Part shown: positions 42,326 through 53,295 of the stretch, one piece after another
Numbering within the stretch: the first letter of the stretch is position 1
How the letters are laid out: every line of letters starts with the position of its first letter
NCBI RefSeq assembly: GCF_035222375.1
Contig: NC_085889.1
Coordinates: forward strand, 868,001-932,000
Direction of reading: 5' to 3'
Length of the DNA stretch: 64,000 nucleotides
DNA from: Podospora pseudocomata
Lineage: Eukaryota; Ascomycota; Sordariomycetes; Sordariales; Podosporaceae
Program-made: the position numbers and the translations under genes
Notes under the pieces: model-generated
What the model saw: the letters and a program-made list of their open reading frames with translations, nothing else
What the model was told of the DNA's origin: nothing
Database searches by the model: none

Positions 42326-44312
42326 ATGCGCCTTTTCCGAGCTCTGGTTGTCGGCGTCCTGTTGGTCTCCGCGTCAGCGAAAAAGGATGATCCCAACTTT
42401 GCATTCGAGACCAAGCAATTGTCCAAGCGAGAGACGACAAAGCACCCGAATATCGTCTTTGGAGATCCTTCCTCGGTGCCCCTCAACCACAACCGACCGA
42501 CATGCAAGATCGGACCCCAAGATGCGGCTTGGCCTACCCTGAACGAATGGTCAAAATTGAATACAACGCTCGGTGGCAGGCTCCTGAAGCCATCTCCAGC
42601 ACCCATTGTCTGTTATCCAGGGCCAAATTACAATGCGGCTGCTTGTGAGTTCCTCGTCGGCGGCGCGGCCAGGCGCACCAGATTCTGGCTTGACGATCCC
42701 CTCAGTGTGCTCAGCCCCTGGACTCAGGGGAATACATGTCTGTTATCTGCCAACGTCAGTGGGCCTCTGAGAAGCTGCACACAGGGAGGGTTTCCGGAGT
42801 ATGTGGTCAATGCCACGTCCGTGAGGGATGTGCAGATAGCGGTCAACTTTGCTCGGAACAATAATATCAGGTTGATCATCAAGTAAGCCATCACAACGAA
42901 ACAGCGCAAAAAAAAGAAAGCAAACTAACGGCTCCTCCAGGAACACGGGCCATGACTTCTTGGGTCGTTCAAACGGTTACGGATCACTAAGCGTGTGGAC
43001 ACATTACCTAAAGGGCATCGAATACCTCCAAAGCTACAAGGCCAGTCAGTACAAGGGCTCAGCAGTCAGGCTCGGTGCTGGAACCGAGACCTGGGAGGCA
43101 AACAATGCCATGATCGCGCAGAACTTCACCATCGCCGTGCCCAAGCTCCCCACCGAGACGGTTGGCATCGCTGGCGGCTGGTTCCAAGGAGGCGGCCACT
43201 CCAATCTGGCTTCTCTCTGGGGCCTTGGAGCCGATCAAGTCCTGAGTATCAACCTTGTCACTGCCGATGGCAGATTCACGACGGCGAACAAGGACACTAA
43301 CAAAGACCTCTTCTTTGCCCTGCGTGGCGGAGGTGGAGGCACCTACGGCGTCGTCACCTCGATCGTTGTCAAGGCCTCCAACGGACTGATCACCCTCGGC
43401 ACCGCTACCTACGGCTTCACTACAGGTCCAATTGCTCCTACGACGTTACAGAACCCAACCGCCAATATAACCAATACCCAAGACTTTTGGAAAGGGGTAG
43501 AGATCTACCTGGCCTTTGCGAAAAAGGTCGTCGACGCCGGCGGCTTCGGCCACGGAGACGTCACCTACCACGGCAACACAAGTTTCTCCTTTGCGGGAAT
43601 ATTCCTTATGCCCGGATTCTCCGCAAGCAAGACTCAGGAGTTCGTCAACCCCCTGTTCCAGTCGTTCCGTGATGAAGCCGGCATCAACATCACCACTCCT
43701 GTCGCCACGGTGGTCACCTATGCTGAACCTGGGAATGGGACAAACACCGCGCCGGGAAGCGGTACTTTCTCTTCACGCCTTCTTCCCCGAAATAACTGGG
43801 CCAACTCAACCAGTATATCTCAGACTTCCAGCGCAATCAAAAGAGCAGTGGAAAAGGGCTTCAACATCCGCACCCGAGCCTACGGCCCAAAGCTCGATCT
43901 GGTGACAGGACCCTACGCAGCGCGTGGTGTGAGCCCCCACATGAGAAGTATGGTCATCCACCTGACGGTCTTCTCTCTGCTCGACGTGTCATCGCTCTGG
44001 GTGTTGGAGTCCACGCCCGGTGAAGCAGCGAGCAATTTCAAGGCAGAGCTGGCTAGGCTGGAGGATGCAACTGATGAGATTCGACGTGTGACTCCGGGGA
44101 GCGGGGCGTATTACAATGAAGCTGGGAGGTTGGAGCCAGACTGGCAGGAGAGTTTCTTTGGGGGGGAGAATTATGGGCGGTTGTTGAGGGTGAAGAGGGA
44201 GAGGGATCCTTGGGGGTTGTTTTGGGTTCATAAGGGGGTTGGGAGTGAGGGGTGGAGGGTGGAGACGGGGGATGGGTTGACGACGAATAATGGGCCGTTG
44301 TGTAGGGTTTGA
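42326..44312 (+). CDS. Secreted FAD-linked oxidase (berberine-bridge/6-hydroxynicotine oxidase-like)
   Basis: Oxidises small molecules, sugars or alkaloid-like compounds with covalently bound FAD and oxygen. Two exons, 42326-42882 and 42941-44312, 58-nt intron, 642 residues. A signal peptide lies at residues 1-18. The FAD-binding PCMH-type domain contains PEYVVNATSVRDVQIAVNFA, then IIKNTGHDFLGRS with H190 as the likely FAD attachment site, and GIAGGWFQGGGHSNLASLWG. The second Cys that makes FAD bicovalent in berberine bridge enzymes is not visible in this loop, so single attachment is expected. LFFALRGGGGGTYGVVTSI follows. The C-terminal BBE segment is YYNEAGRLEPDWQESFFG and ends in LKRERDPWGLFWV-like sequence (here VKRERDPWGLFWVHKG). 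Genes of this type are often in secondary-metabolite clusters, but no core synthase is present here. Confidence 0.92.
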
Positions 44313-45433
44313 TCTGGGGTTGGAGGTGGGCACTGTCGAGGAGGTGGGAGGGTGTTTGGGCTTGATGGGGGATGAATATTTTGAGAAGAGGTGGATGCCG
44401 GTGAGGCATGGGCTTGGAAACTGGATGCAGAGTTAAGCGCTGTGGTTCCTACAAGACGTTAGGTTATCTGTACGCGAGGAATAGAGGCAATTGATATGTG
44501 TCGTTTCCATTTACAGAACGGGCTGAATCTAAGATGAAGAAGCTGTCTCCTGCTTGATGCATGCGTCTTGAGCCTGACGCTATCAGCATGCCGAGATGTA
44601 GGACGCCGATATTCTGACCGGTCGCCGACGTTGAAAAGACAGCAATGATGCTTGCTTTCTTTTCGCCGAGACCATAATCGCTCAACCAAGGGAACGCAAC
44701 CTCGAGCCATTCTCTTACCGAACGCCACCGGAAAGCCCGACCAAACCATATTCCCATCATCGACTATCCAAAGCGGAAACCTGAAGCGATTTTCAGGCCC
44801 GCGGTCCCGCCGTTGCCTTACCCCGAAAGGAAAAAAAAACGGGGGAATGATACTGCAGCTAGAGCCTCCAGCTGAGTTCTTGTTAGGTTGTCTTCTGGCA
44901 GGGTTTGCCAAGTCTGCGGCTGGGGTGTGGTGTAGCGAGTCTTGGTCGGTGATACGTCGATCTGTAGGCCACGGTTACATCTAGGGAGTTTGTTGAGCTG
45001 TCAATTCGTTCGCTTCCAGAGTCAAAATCTGGGGTTGGGCACTAGCCTGCTAGGGGCAAGTTCGGAACCAGATGATACGGGTCGGAGTTCCTGGATCGTT
45101 GTTACATGGTTGTTGCTATTTCTGAGTTTCGTGCACAGTGAGGTGTTTGCTTGTGTCTTGGGTCTCCATTGGGATCTTGGTTGTGAAGAGAGCGGTGGTT
45201 GTGGCTTCAACAGGCAGGCGAGGGAAGTATGACTTCGACAGGCGAAAGGGGGAAAATAGATGCAGAGGCTAAGGGGTCGGTCAAGGTCTGAGGGCGAGCG
45301 AAAGGGTCAGAGAGATCTATAAAAGATGTCTCCCCGCCCTTGATGGCAGCGAGAGTCTCTCAGCTTCTCATCATCCACCAGACATCTTCTTTCAAACCCT
45401 CTCAACTTTGTCCTACTCCTGTCAAAAGTCAAC
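44313..45433. other. Intergenic, promoter of the cysteine-rich peptide gene
   Basis: About 1.1 kb. The last 130 bp carry a strong TATA box and a pyrimidine-rich leader (CTTTCAAACCCTCTCAAC). No gene was recognised in the rest. Confidence 0.55.
45318..45324 (+). promoter_or_regulatory. TATA box of the cysteine-rich peptide gene
   Basis: TATAAAA lies 110 bp upstream of the start codon, followed by a CT-rich leader. This arrangement is common in highly expressed fungal genes for small secreted proteins. Confidence 0.55.
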
Positions 45434-45697
45434 ATGCAGTTTCAGTACCTCCTCACCATCCTCGGCGCGACACTCGTCATGGCTGCCCCTCCCAAGGGAA
45501 TCGGACTCGTCGATACCCTTCAGCCTGTTGACAAGGAAGGCGGCTGTGTCCCCGCCTCTTGCACATCGTTTGGTTGCTGCTCTGGCAACTGCGGATACTG
45601 GTGTGTAAGTATTGACCTGGATGACTTCTTGAAGTTTGGTCTCGGATGACTGACGGTCGAATCACAGCGCGCGTGCGGCATTGATTACAGCTGCTAG
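45434..45697 (+). CDS. Small secreted cysteine-rich peptide (66 aa)
   Basis: Two exons, 45434-45604 and 45668-45697, joined over a 63-nt intron (GTAAGT..TCACAG); the second exon encodes nine residues. The signal peptide MQFQYLLTILGATLVMAA is followed by a short propeptide-like stretch, then a compact tail with eight cysteines in order C-x4-C-x4-CC-x3-C-x3-C-x2-C-x5-C, ending GIDYSC. Eight Cys could make four disulfides. Size, signal and Cys content are those of fungal effectors and antimicrobial peptides; I do not recognise a specific family. Without the intron the frame would end in a different tail and lose two cysteines (RAC and YSC), which supports the spliced model. Confidence 0.75.
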
Positions 45698-46410
45698 GTT
45701 GGGGTTGTTGCGAAACTTGTTAAGGGCTTTGGAGGGCATGCGAAGGGGGTGGTTGTGTTGTGGCGGTTGGTGGTGTTTTGGGGAGGTTGACTGCTGGAAC
45801 GAAGGAATTACAAGGGCTGCTGGTGGGCGTCTACACCTCCAGAGCTTCCGTTGGACTTGAGCGCAGATGTTTAAATCCAATAAAGTCTCATTATACTAGG
45901 ATGCCTGGTGAGGGTTATCTACATGGTTCATCGCGAGCCTGGTGCTAACCTGGTATCCGTTACTGGCTACAACGCCCCAGCGGGTTTACTCTCCGATATT
46001 CTTCTCTAGGCATCCGCACTATCAATTGAGTCGCGACATTGCATCTTTATTCTCAGGCCCCCACCGACCCCTCAATCTTTCTGTACTTTTAGGCTGACAT
46101 AACTCACGATTTTGAGACTGAATCTCGAATCACTTGTCGAACTGGGCGCAGAGATTCATGCCGCAGGACCAATATGGAAGACTTGGCGAAGGCTATGCAA
46201 GCCACAATCCGGGGGGTGTTTTCATGATCCCATTCGACAGCTTCCCCGCGCAAGTAAGGCTCTGCCCTGCTCAGCGTGGTGTCTGAGGGGACAAAATGTT
46301 CAGCCGTTCATTTCCCCGCGATTGTCCATAGCAGGAGACCAACTGAGTCCGCAACCTGTCTTCCTCGATCCAAGATCACAACCAACTGGCCTTTGAGGAC
46401 TGATGAAAAC
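45698..46410. other. Intergenic, nothing recognised
   Basis: About 700 bp between two plus-strand genes, with no recognisable coding or RNA feature. The tail of the peptide gene transcript should lie in the first part. Confidence 0.5.
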
Positions 46411-48286
46411 ATGGCCGATCTTTTACTGTTCACATTCCTTCTGATCAGGGCGGCTGTCGCGGCAAGCTGCGCGGATGGAAACACAATTCAATTCCGCGTT
46501 GGGAACTGTACAATCCGGTCGCCAAACGAGCCAGAAGTGCAGTCTTGGGGAGCCGAAGTTGCTCTTAACAATGAGAGAACGATATGGTATGTCACGACGG
46601 ACCCCCCTTGCATTTGAGACATGCATGGGGAACATGCACCCGGGGATGATCTTCCCCTCTTTGGTCTTCGCTAACATAGCCAAAGCATGGTTCCTTCAAC
46701 GGTGCTCAACGATACCTTCTTAACGACAACCAGTCTTTGCCAGTCGTCCGAGCAACTCAAAGTCCACCAAGTCGACATGACCCCAGCGCAGTGTGCCTCG
46801 AGAAGGGGAGGACCAGTTTCTGCCGACAAGTTCAAGGGAGTGCCACTCAGCAATCTGGTGCAGAATCCAGGATGGACCTTACTGAACAACACTATTGAGG
46901 ATGCCGTCGAGGTGAGCATGCAGCTGTCAAGACAGGCCATCACAACAACTGTCGGATTGATCACCAAAGGCCAAAACTCGGCAGCATCTCATCTAGGGCT
47001 TGCAACAGACTCATCCATCTTGAAGGTACTAAAGGGTCAAGGTTTGATCGTCGCAAGATCGTTTGGATTGAACGTTGGATCGCAAAGTGTTCAGTCGCCG
47101 CGAGGTGGAAGTCTTGTGCTCGGAGGCTACGACCAAGGAAGTGTTGCCAATCCATTCCTTCACGAATTTCCGATTCCGCAAAACGACAGACTCCAGGATC
47201 GGCATTGCCCCCTGCAGGTCGAATTAACTGGACTGACGCTTGAGATAAAGATGGCAAATGCGAGTGAAACAGAAAGCAGGGACATCTTCAGCAAATCAAC
47301 CGGAATAACAGTCTGTGTTGAGCCGTAAGTACTGGTCCTCTCTTCAAGCAACAAAACGGTTAGCTAACGCGTCAAACACAGATACGACAATTTGTTCCGC
47401 TTGCCCTCAGAAACCCTCTCCGCTTTGCTCGGCTATGTGAACCAAACCACTGAACAACGCACCCACTTGGTACCAGTTACTGAGTATGCAGACGAGTTGG
47501 TGAATCTCGAACCTGGTTTGGTCTATCGGAGATCATCTGGAGAGTTCAATGCGGCGCTACGGTTTACCATCAATGACAAGATGACAGTGGAGGTGCCATT
47601 TCACGAGCTTCAGAGACCATTGAGGGGCCTTGATAGCAACGGGGCTGCCGTTTTGAACACATCCTATAACGAACTGCAAATATTTGGTGATCCAGCTCCT
47701 GGAAATGCGCCAGTCCTGGGAAAAGCTTTTCTTTCACAGGTGGGTCTCATCGTCCTTTTTTTATGACAGGGTTCTCCCTACTCACTCATGTTAGGTGTAT
47801 CTTTTCGTCGATTACGATGCTGGAAAGTTCTATATGGCACCTCTGAACAGCGAAGCGGGTGCGGTGCTGCCGGTTGCGACAGGAACTTGTCCCTCAGGGG
47901 GGCTGACAGCCACCGAAAAAGGCCTCATCGCTTTGGGGGCCGTCTTGGGTGCTCTGGTTCTTGCTATTCTCGCATGGGCTATCTATAGATGGCGCCGAAG
48001 ACGCAACCCACGCATCAACGGCACAGAGGCTCAAGCTATGGACCATGCTCCAGGTAATGCGACATCTGGCGCACAAAATCGATCAGTTGTGGGAACTGGT
48101 CAGTTTCCAAGTCGGAACAGGTCCCAAGAGATGCAAGACACACTGTCACAGAACTCGGCCGCGGGTGCGGATAGTGGTTTTGCCATTGGACATGCACCTT
48201 TCGGACATCTTTCACGGCAATCTGTGGAAACGGGGCGGAGTTATGAGAGTCCACCACAAAGGCCAACTCATACCGGGATAGTATAA
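46411..48286 (+). CDS. Membrane-anchored pepsin-fold protein, apparently without catalytic aspartates
   Basis: Four exons (46411-46586, 46686-47324, 47382-47739, 47795-48286; introns 99, 57 and 55 nt), 554 residues. The signal peptide covers about residues 1-17. The luminal region has the layout of fungal A1-type aspartic peptidases: QSWGAEVALNNERTICMVPS, SFGLNVGS, GGSLVLGGYDQGSV, VCVEPYDNLFRLPSETLSAL, PVLGKAFLSQVYLFVDYDAG. However, no DTG/DSG is found at the first active-site position, and the second reads STGI, so proteolysis is unlikely. A transmembrane helix at about 434-455 (LIALGAVLGALVLAILAW) is followed by the stop-transfer run RWRRRR and a Ser/Gln-rich cytosolic tail of about 90 residues. 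A single-pass surface protein with a pepsin-like ectodomain could serve as a receptor or binding protein (inference). Confidence 0.75.
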
Positions 48287-48642
48287 GTGAAAACATAAGG
48301 TGAGATCAGGGAAGGCCGTTTGCTTGCTACGTGACAGCTGGCGAATGAATCTGTGTACCTCTGAGACGATAACTTTAGGCATCAACTCCATGGAGTAAGG
48401 AACCCATGAATCAACGAACTCTTGGTTTCATTTTGGGTGCCTGGGAATTGACGCGCCCGATCCAAACCAGGCCTTTTCGGGCATCCATGGGGCTGAGCCA
48501 GCCCGTACTGCAGCACCTCAATATACCTAACTTGCCCTTATATCACTGAGGCCTCCCCCCCTACTTTGCACATGCCGTGCCTCCTTCCCCGCAGTTTTCT
48601 CCACCATCCAGTACCGTGCTCTCGGGATTCAACAAAGCTTCC
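48287..48642. other. Short intergenic region upstream of the ankyrin gene
   Basis: About 360 bp. An in-frame ATG at 48577 exists, but the preferred start of the next gene is 48643. No separate feature was seen. Confidence 0.5.
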
Positions 48643-50796
48643 ATGGATCCACTGACCATCACTACCTCGATCCTCACTGTGGGCGCAACCCTTCAACAAG
48701 TCATCAACCTTCTGGGCAATTTCACCAACGCTGGCACAAAGATCGCCGAGATACAAAGGGAGCTGAATCTCACCGCTGGCGTGCTGAATTACATCCAGGA
48801 ACAGGAAAACAACAACAACTCTCCCCCGACGTTATCGATCGACGACAATGCAGGGCGGCCAAGCCGGAGGAGGTCTAACGCGGGCGTACACCTATCAAAT
48901 ATTCTACGGGACAATGTCTCCCAGTTACAACTCGACCTACAATGTTTTGCTGGAGAGCTGTCCAAGCTGGCGAAACCATGTTCGTCTGGGTCCAAAGTTG
49001 GAAGGGTTGTGGCCAATGGAAAGGTGGCGTGGAAGTTGTCCTACCTCGAAAAGATGCAACATAGCATCGTGAACAAGCGCAAGGAGCTGGAGTTCATTCG
49101 GAACAGTCTGGTGGTGTAGGTGTATCTCCGCTTGCTAGCATCATCGAACTAACATTGTTTCAGTGACAGGAGAAACGACCGCGCACCCTCCGAGCGACGC
49201 AAATCTGCAGATCGAGTTGCCTCCGTTTTCTTTGCGCTGGCTCGCCAGTTCAACGACCACATCTCCAACACCCGTTTGCCTCCACCTAGTCACGATGCCC
49301 AAGAGGTATTTGTCAAAGCAGTGAGAAGGAGGAAATGGCGTGAGGTTGAAGGGCTGCTCGAACAAGTACACCCGGACTTCACGCTGGGGTCGATGGAGGG
49401 CGAGCTGTTCCCCCTCCATGTTGCTGCGATGCTTGGAGATTTGGTCATGGCCGAACTTCTCATGTCGTACGGTGCGACAGTGGATTGTCGCTCACAGGAC
49501 AATAAAACACCACTCATGGCGGCCATCGAATACGACAAATCTGTAGTAGCCCTGGCCTTGGTACGTCGTGGAGCGGACGTAAATGCATCAGATTCACGAG
49601 GACGGACCCCCCTGCACATGGCGGCCAGGAAGAACTCCAAGGCTGTTGTTCAGACTCTGTTGAACAACGGCGCCGATCCCAACGCATATGATATTGACGG
49701 CAATACCCCTCTCATGGATGCTGTTTGTCGCGAGGACAGGGAGATTCAACCAACCGACACAAGTGTACTCAGGGTTTTGCTTCAGCCAAACGGAAGTACT
49801 GTAGCAGCCGACCCAACTCTTGGAACCAAAAGCAAAGACTACACGCCGCTTCATCATGCAGCTGCTGAAGGATGGCTAGAGGATCTCCGAATCATTATGA
49901 AGCTCTCCCACTCTCGACGAGCCCAGGAGTGCTTGGTGCTTGATTCCAGGGGCCGCACGCCCCTTTGGTTTGCAGCGAAAAGCGGTTCTCTACAAGTCGT
50001 GGAATTCCTTGTCCAAACTGGCGCTGATTTTAATCGGCATTCCAGGGACAATGAGAAGCCGACAGTACTTTGGGCTGCTGCCAACAACGCTGCGACAGCA
50101 GAGTACTTGTTACGCTCCGGGGCCGACCCAAATCAACCCAACAACGAGGGCTACACGCTATTACACCGTGCATGTTGGTCGGGAAACACCGTCCTCGCTG
50201 AATTGTTGCTACGACACAAGGCTGATGCCACGGTCAGGGACAAGGACGGAATGCAGCCCCTGCACTACGCTTCAAGGGAAGGGCACGAGGCACTGGTCGA
50301 AATGCTGCTTCAAAGCAGTGGTATTGATATCAACTGTGTTGACAACACCGGCACCACTCCCCTCATGCTTGCTGCTGACCAGGGCCACGATTTCATCATC
50401 AAACTCCTTATCAGCTATACCCCTGCTGCGGACTTTAAACACAAGGATGTCTTTGGCTGTGACGCGTTCTACATTGCTTGCGCCAGGGGTCATATCCTCT
50501 GTGCAGCATATCTTCTGGGATGTGGCGCTAACATCAATACTCGGAATGCAAAAGACAACACTCCACTTCATGCTGCGGTCAAGGTTGGGATGAAGGATAT
50601 GGTGGGCTGGCTGCTGAGGATGGGGGCTGATAAAGGGGTGATGTCGAAGCAGCCGTTTGATGGAATGGATGTGAGAGGGACGCCGCTGGAGATTGCGAAG
50701 TCAGAAGGGTTCGAGGAGATTGTAGAGCTGTTGGAAAGTTGGAAAATTGATAGGGGGAGGAAGGAGAGGTATACTGCTACCAGGGTGGCTTTATGA
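48643..50796 (+). CDS. Ankyrin-repeat protein with fungal STAND-type N-terminal helix domain
   Basis: Two exons, 48643-49115 and 49164-50796, 48-nt intron, 701 residues. The start MDPLTITTSILTVGATLQQV is the typical opening of the helical N-terminal domain found in many fungal NLR and ankyrin proteins, and it decides the start against the upstream ATG at 48577. From about residue 195 on there are at least ten ankyrin repeats: FPLHVAAMLGDLVMAELLMS, TPLMAAIEYDKSVVALALVR, TPLHMAARKNSKAVVQTLLN, TPLHHAAAEGWLED, TPLWFAAKSGSLQVVEFLVQ, TLLHRACWSGNTVLAELLLR, QPLHYASREGHEALVEMLLQ and so on. There is no NACHT or NB-ARC domain between the N-terminal domain and the repeats, so it may act as a partner or sensor without its own switch. 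Repeats are intact with regular 33-residue spacing. Confidence 0.88.
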
Positions 50797-50946
50797 CGGT
50801 ATCTAGTCAGCCATAAAGTCAAGGCAGGTCCCTACAAAGGTCCCAGGCATACACTTTCGACTATATGTGAATTAGACGGCCAGCGAACCATATGCTGTAA
50901 ATGCCAGCGAGTGTACAAAGGAGTTGAAAATGCACCTTATCCAGAG

Positions 50947-51264
50947 AATCCGTCTTCTTCGCTCGGACAACCCACCCCTCCTCAACACCTCCACCCTCTT
51001 CAACGACAATTCCACCACACCAAAACATACAACTTCATTTTCAACTACCGACTCTTCGTCCCCGAACTCCTACAGCCCATCACCAACCTCCACTCACAAA
51101 TTCAGAATCCGTCCTCCCCACGCAGACAACCCACCGGTCCTCAACAACCACACACCCTTTTCAACTACAATTCCTCGCCACCAGAGTAACATACCACCTC
51201 GATTCCAACTACCAACTCTTCATCCTCGAACATCTACAACCCATCACAAACCCCCATCCCGCGA
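50947..51264. repeat. Diverged tandem duplication of ~159-bp pyrimidine-rich unit
   Basis: Unit A (50947-51105) and unit B (51106 to about 51264) both begin AATCCGTC, share the stretches GACAACCCACC and TCAACTAC, and share the end CCCATCAC. Substitutions and small gaps separate them, so the duplication is old. Both are rich in C and poor in G on the plus strand. Confidence 0.6.
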
Positions 51265-51299
51265 CTTTTGTCGTCACAAACCCCCATCTCACGACTTTT
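51244..51299. repeat. Direct repeat, 26 bp, period 30
   Basis: TCACAAACCCCCATC followed by CGCGACTTTT or TCACGACTTTT occurs at 51244-51269 and 51274-51299, with two transitions between copies. It sits at the end of the duplicated block, just upstream of a small open frame. Confidence 0.7.
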
Positions 51300-51320
51300 C
51301 CCACAACCAAAGCCCTCACA

Positions 51321-51993
51321 ATGGACTACCTCACAACCGCCCTCAGCAAAGCCCTCTCCTCCCTCCACCAACTCCAACAAGCCACCACCGCCCGCATCAC
51401 CGCCACCAACACCACCTCCCCCATCAACATCCACAACCAAGCCCTCAGCCTCCTCAACGACCTCTCCGAACTCATCAACGAGGTAAGTCTTTTAAACCTA
51501 CCCTTTTCCAGACCCACACAACACAATCATTAGTGCTTTTCTCCCTACCTACACAAGAGTTGGGCCTATTCTACCTAATTTCTAGTCTATTCCAGGGCCT
51601 GGAATTGTACTAGAACTAACTAAAATACATTGATAGACTTGGGAATTAGTACCGGTGGGATCATGCCCAACTCTTGCCCTGCACTTTCATCTCTGTCGAG
51701 TTATTCATCACCACTTTTTCATATGTTTTGGCGCTCGCTAGTGCTTTTGTCCCCGCTCAAAAACGAATCATATCGCGAACAAACGCCTAGCTTCCTCGCT
51801 CTTGCAAGCGACTGGCGATGCTCGCGGAGGCCATGAGCAAACCGCGGTTGTGTCGCCCGCAGACGCGCCGGCCGGTCGTTTGTTAGCAGCCGAGAGGGAA
51901 AACGTCCTTGTCGTTTTTGACATTGTGAATGGCATCATGGAGGGAGTGTTGGAGTTGTTGAAGACCTTCAGCAATGTAGACTCATGGAGGTGA
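51321..51993 (+). CDS. Possible small spliced gene, model unresolved
   Basis: A helix-rich start, MDYLTTALSKALSSLHQLQQ, runs to LSLLNDLSELINE and then meets a good donor, GTAAGT, at 51483. Farther on, 51802-51993 encodes ADAPAGRLLAAERENVLVVF and IMEGVLELLKTFSN, also helical. Joining them needs an intron of about 300 nt, and I found no acceptor that gives the right phase without another splice. It may be one small helical protein, two unrelated frames, or noise. No family was recognised. Confidence 0.25.
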
Positions 51994-52257
51994 CGAGGAT
52001 GCTTAGGTTAGATCACGACAAGGTGGTCAATACCACTAGGATAGGGGGCAATCAACGGCTATTCGCCGTGTAAAGGATGCGGATTTATCAATGGATTGTT
52101 CAATGATAACTTTTTGACATTGCAGTAACCGAAGCATGCAGACCTAGCCTTTGTCCCGAAAAGAAAATAACGCTACCCATCACAATAATATCATCCTGTA
52201 TTACGTCCATCGTTCCTCCCATCCTCTCCTTCAATAACAACGATTCATCTCCCCATC

Positions 52258-53295
52258 TTACTCCTCATCACCGATCCTGATTCTCCCCTCAGCGCCCAAT
52301 CCATGGGACCACCATCCACCCACATCAACATTGGTCTCAGCCAACGAGCGGTGGCTGAAGAGAAGCCAGAGACCAAAGACAGGCTTGGCGAGGATGTCGA
52401 GAACAGCGTAGATCAAGATCTCGGTATCAACAGTAGTGCGATGAGCGCCGTCAGCAATGCCCCAAACACTATTTCCAACAGTCAGCCACAAACTTCACAA
52501 TCCCAGTCGTAGGGTAGACTCACATAGGATAAGCAGTCCACAACACAAACGTAAACAGCGCCAAAGAGCTAAACAGCCTCGTCACACCCCTCCCCTTGGC
52601 AGTCACAGTCCGGGCACCATGGAGAGCCACATGCCAAATAACAAACAGGTACGACACACACCCAATGGCATACCATCCCCACCTTTGAGTAGCTGTCTCA
52701 CCCTGCGAGGCGAACAGTCCGCTCAACACCATAATCACATCAGCAATAACAGCCATGAGGGTGTGAGCACCATCAATACCGGCCAACAAGGACAGGTCCA
52801 GCAGGAGCAGCGGCGTGGTGATGGCCCAGTCAACATATCTCCCCCAAAACACCTGACGGCATTCAGTGTATCCAACGTCGGGCACGTGCTTATGGTGGTC
52901 CTTGGCTGGGGTGCAGCTGAAGCTCGTGGCGTGGCCAGAGGCCATGGCGAAGTAGCTGAGGGAGGCGGTGATGGTGATCAGGGTGGTAATGACATGGTAG
53001 AGGCGCTTGGAGATGGGGACGTTCCATGACATGAAGGCGAAGAAGCCCGAGGAGAGGACCATCAGGGCGAAGACAACCCATAACGTACGGTGGCCTGTCT
53101 CGCCGATTTCTTGAAACTGTGGGGGTGTTGCTGTGCGATGAAGGTGTTAATTCCAGATGTGGTTTGTGGTCTAGAGAAGAGGGACCTACGGATAACAGTG
53201 GGAATGGGACCGGGACTGTCTGTATGCGTCGGCTTGGCAGCTGCAGCGCCAGCATAGCCGTAGAGCATTTCCGCAACTTGATCGTGGTGGATCAT
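52258..53295 (-). CDS. Microbial-type rhodopsin (fungal opsin), retinal-binding proton pump type
   Basis: Seven-helix retinal protein. Three exons, 53190-53295, 52524-53109 and 52258-52468, with introns of 80 and 55 nt; 300 residues, close to the length of Neurospora NOP-1. The acceptor of the first intron (CAAG) was chosen because it alone restores frame. Helix C reads RYVDWAITTPLLLLDLSLL: R126, D129 (proton acceptor, BR D85) and D140 (proton donor, BR D96) are all kept. Helix F has W226, Y229 and P230. Helix G reads LDILAKPVFGLWL, with counter-ion D255 and Schiff-base K259. Retention of the Lys separates it from ORP-type opsin-related proteins, which lack it. Both pump carboxylates are Asp, so light-driven H+ export is plausible (inference). 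The retinal-forming oxygenase is not in this window. Confidence 0.92.

Noticed and set aside
9115-44312. Secondary-metabolite gene cluster suggested by the P450, the MFS gene and the FAD oxidase
   Set aside because: The genes are up to 35 kb apart with housekeeping genes between them, and no polyketide, peptide or terpene synthase is present.
49290-49640. Antisense frame within the ankyrin gene
   Set aside because: It is the complement of clear ankyrin repeats and has no independent support.
51633-51836. Short frame between the duplicated block and 51.8 kb
   Set aside because: No domain, poor start context and no clean splice connection to either helical segment nearby.
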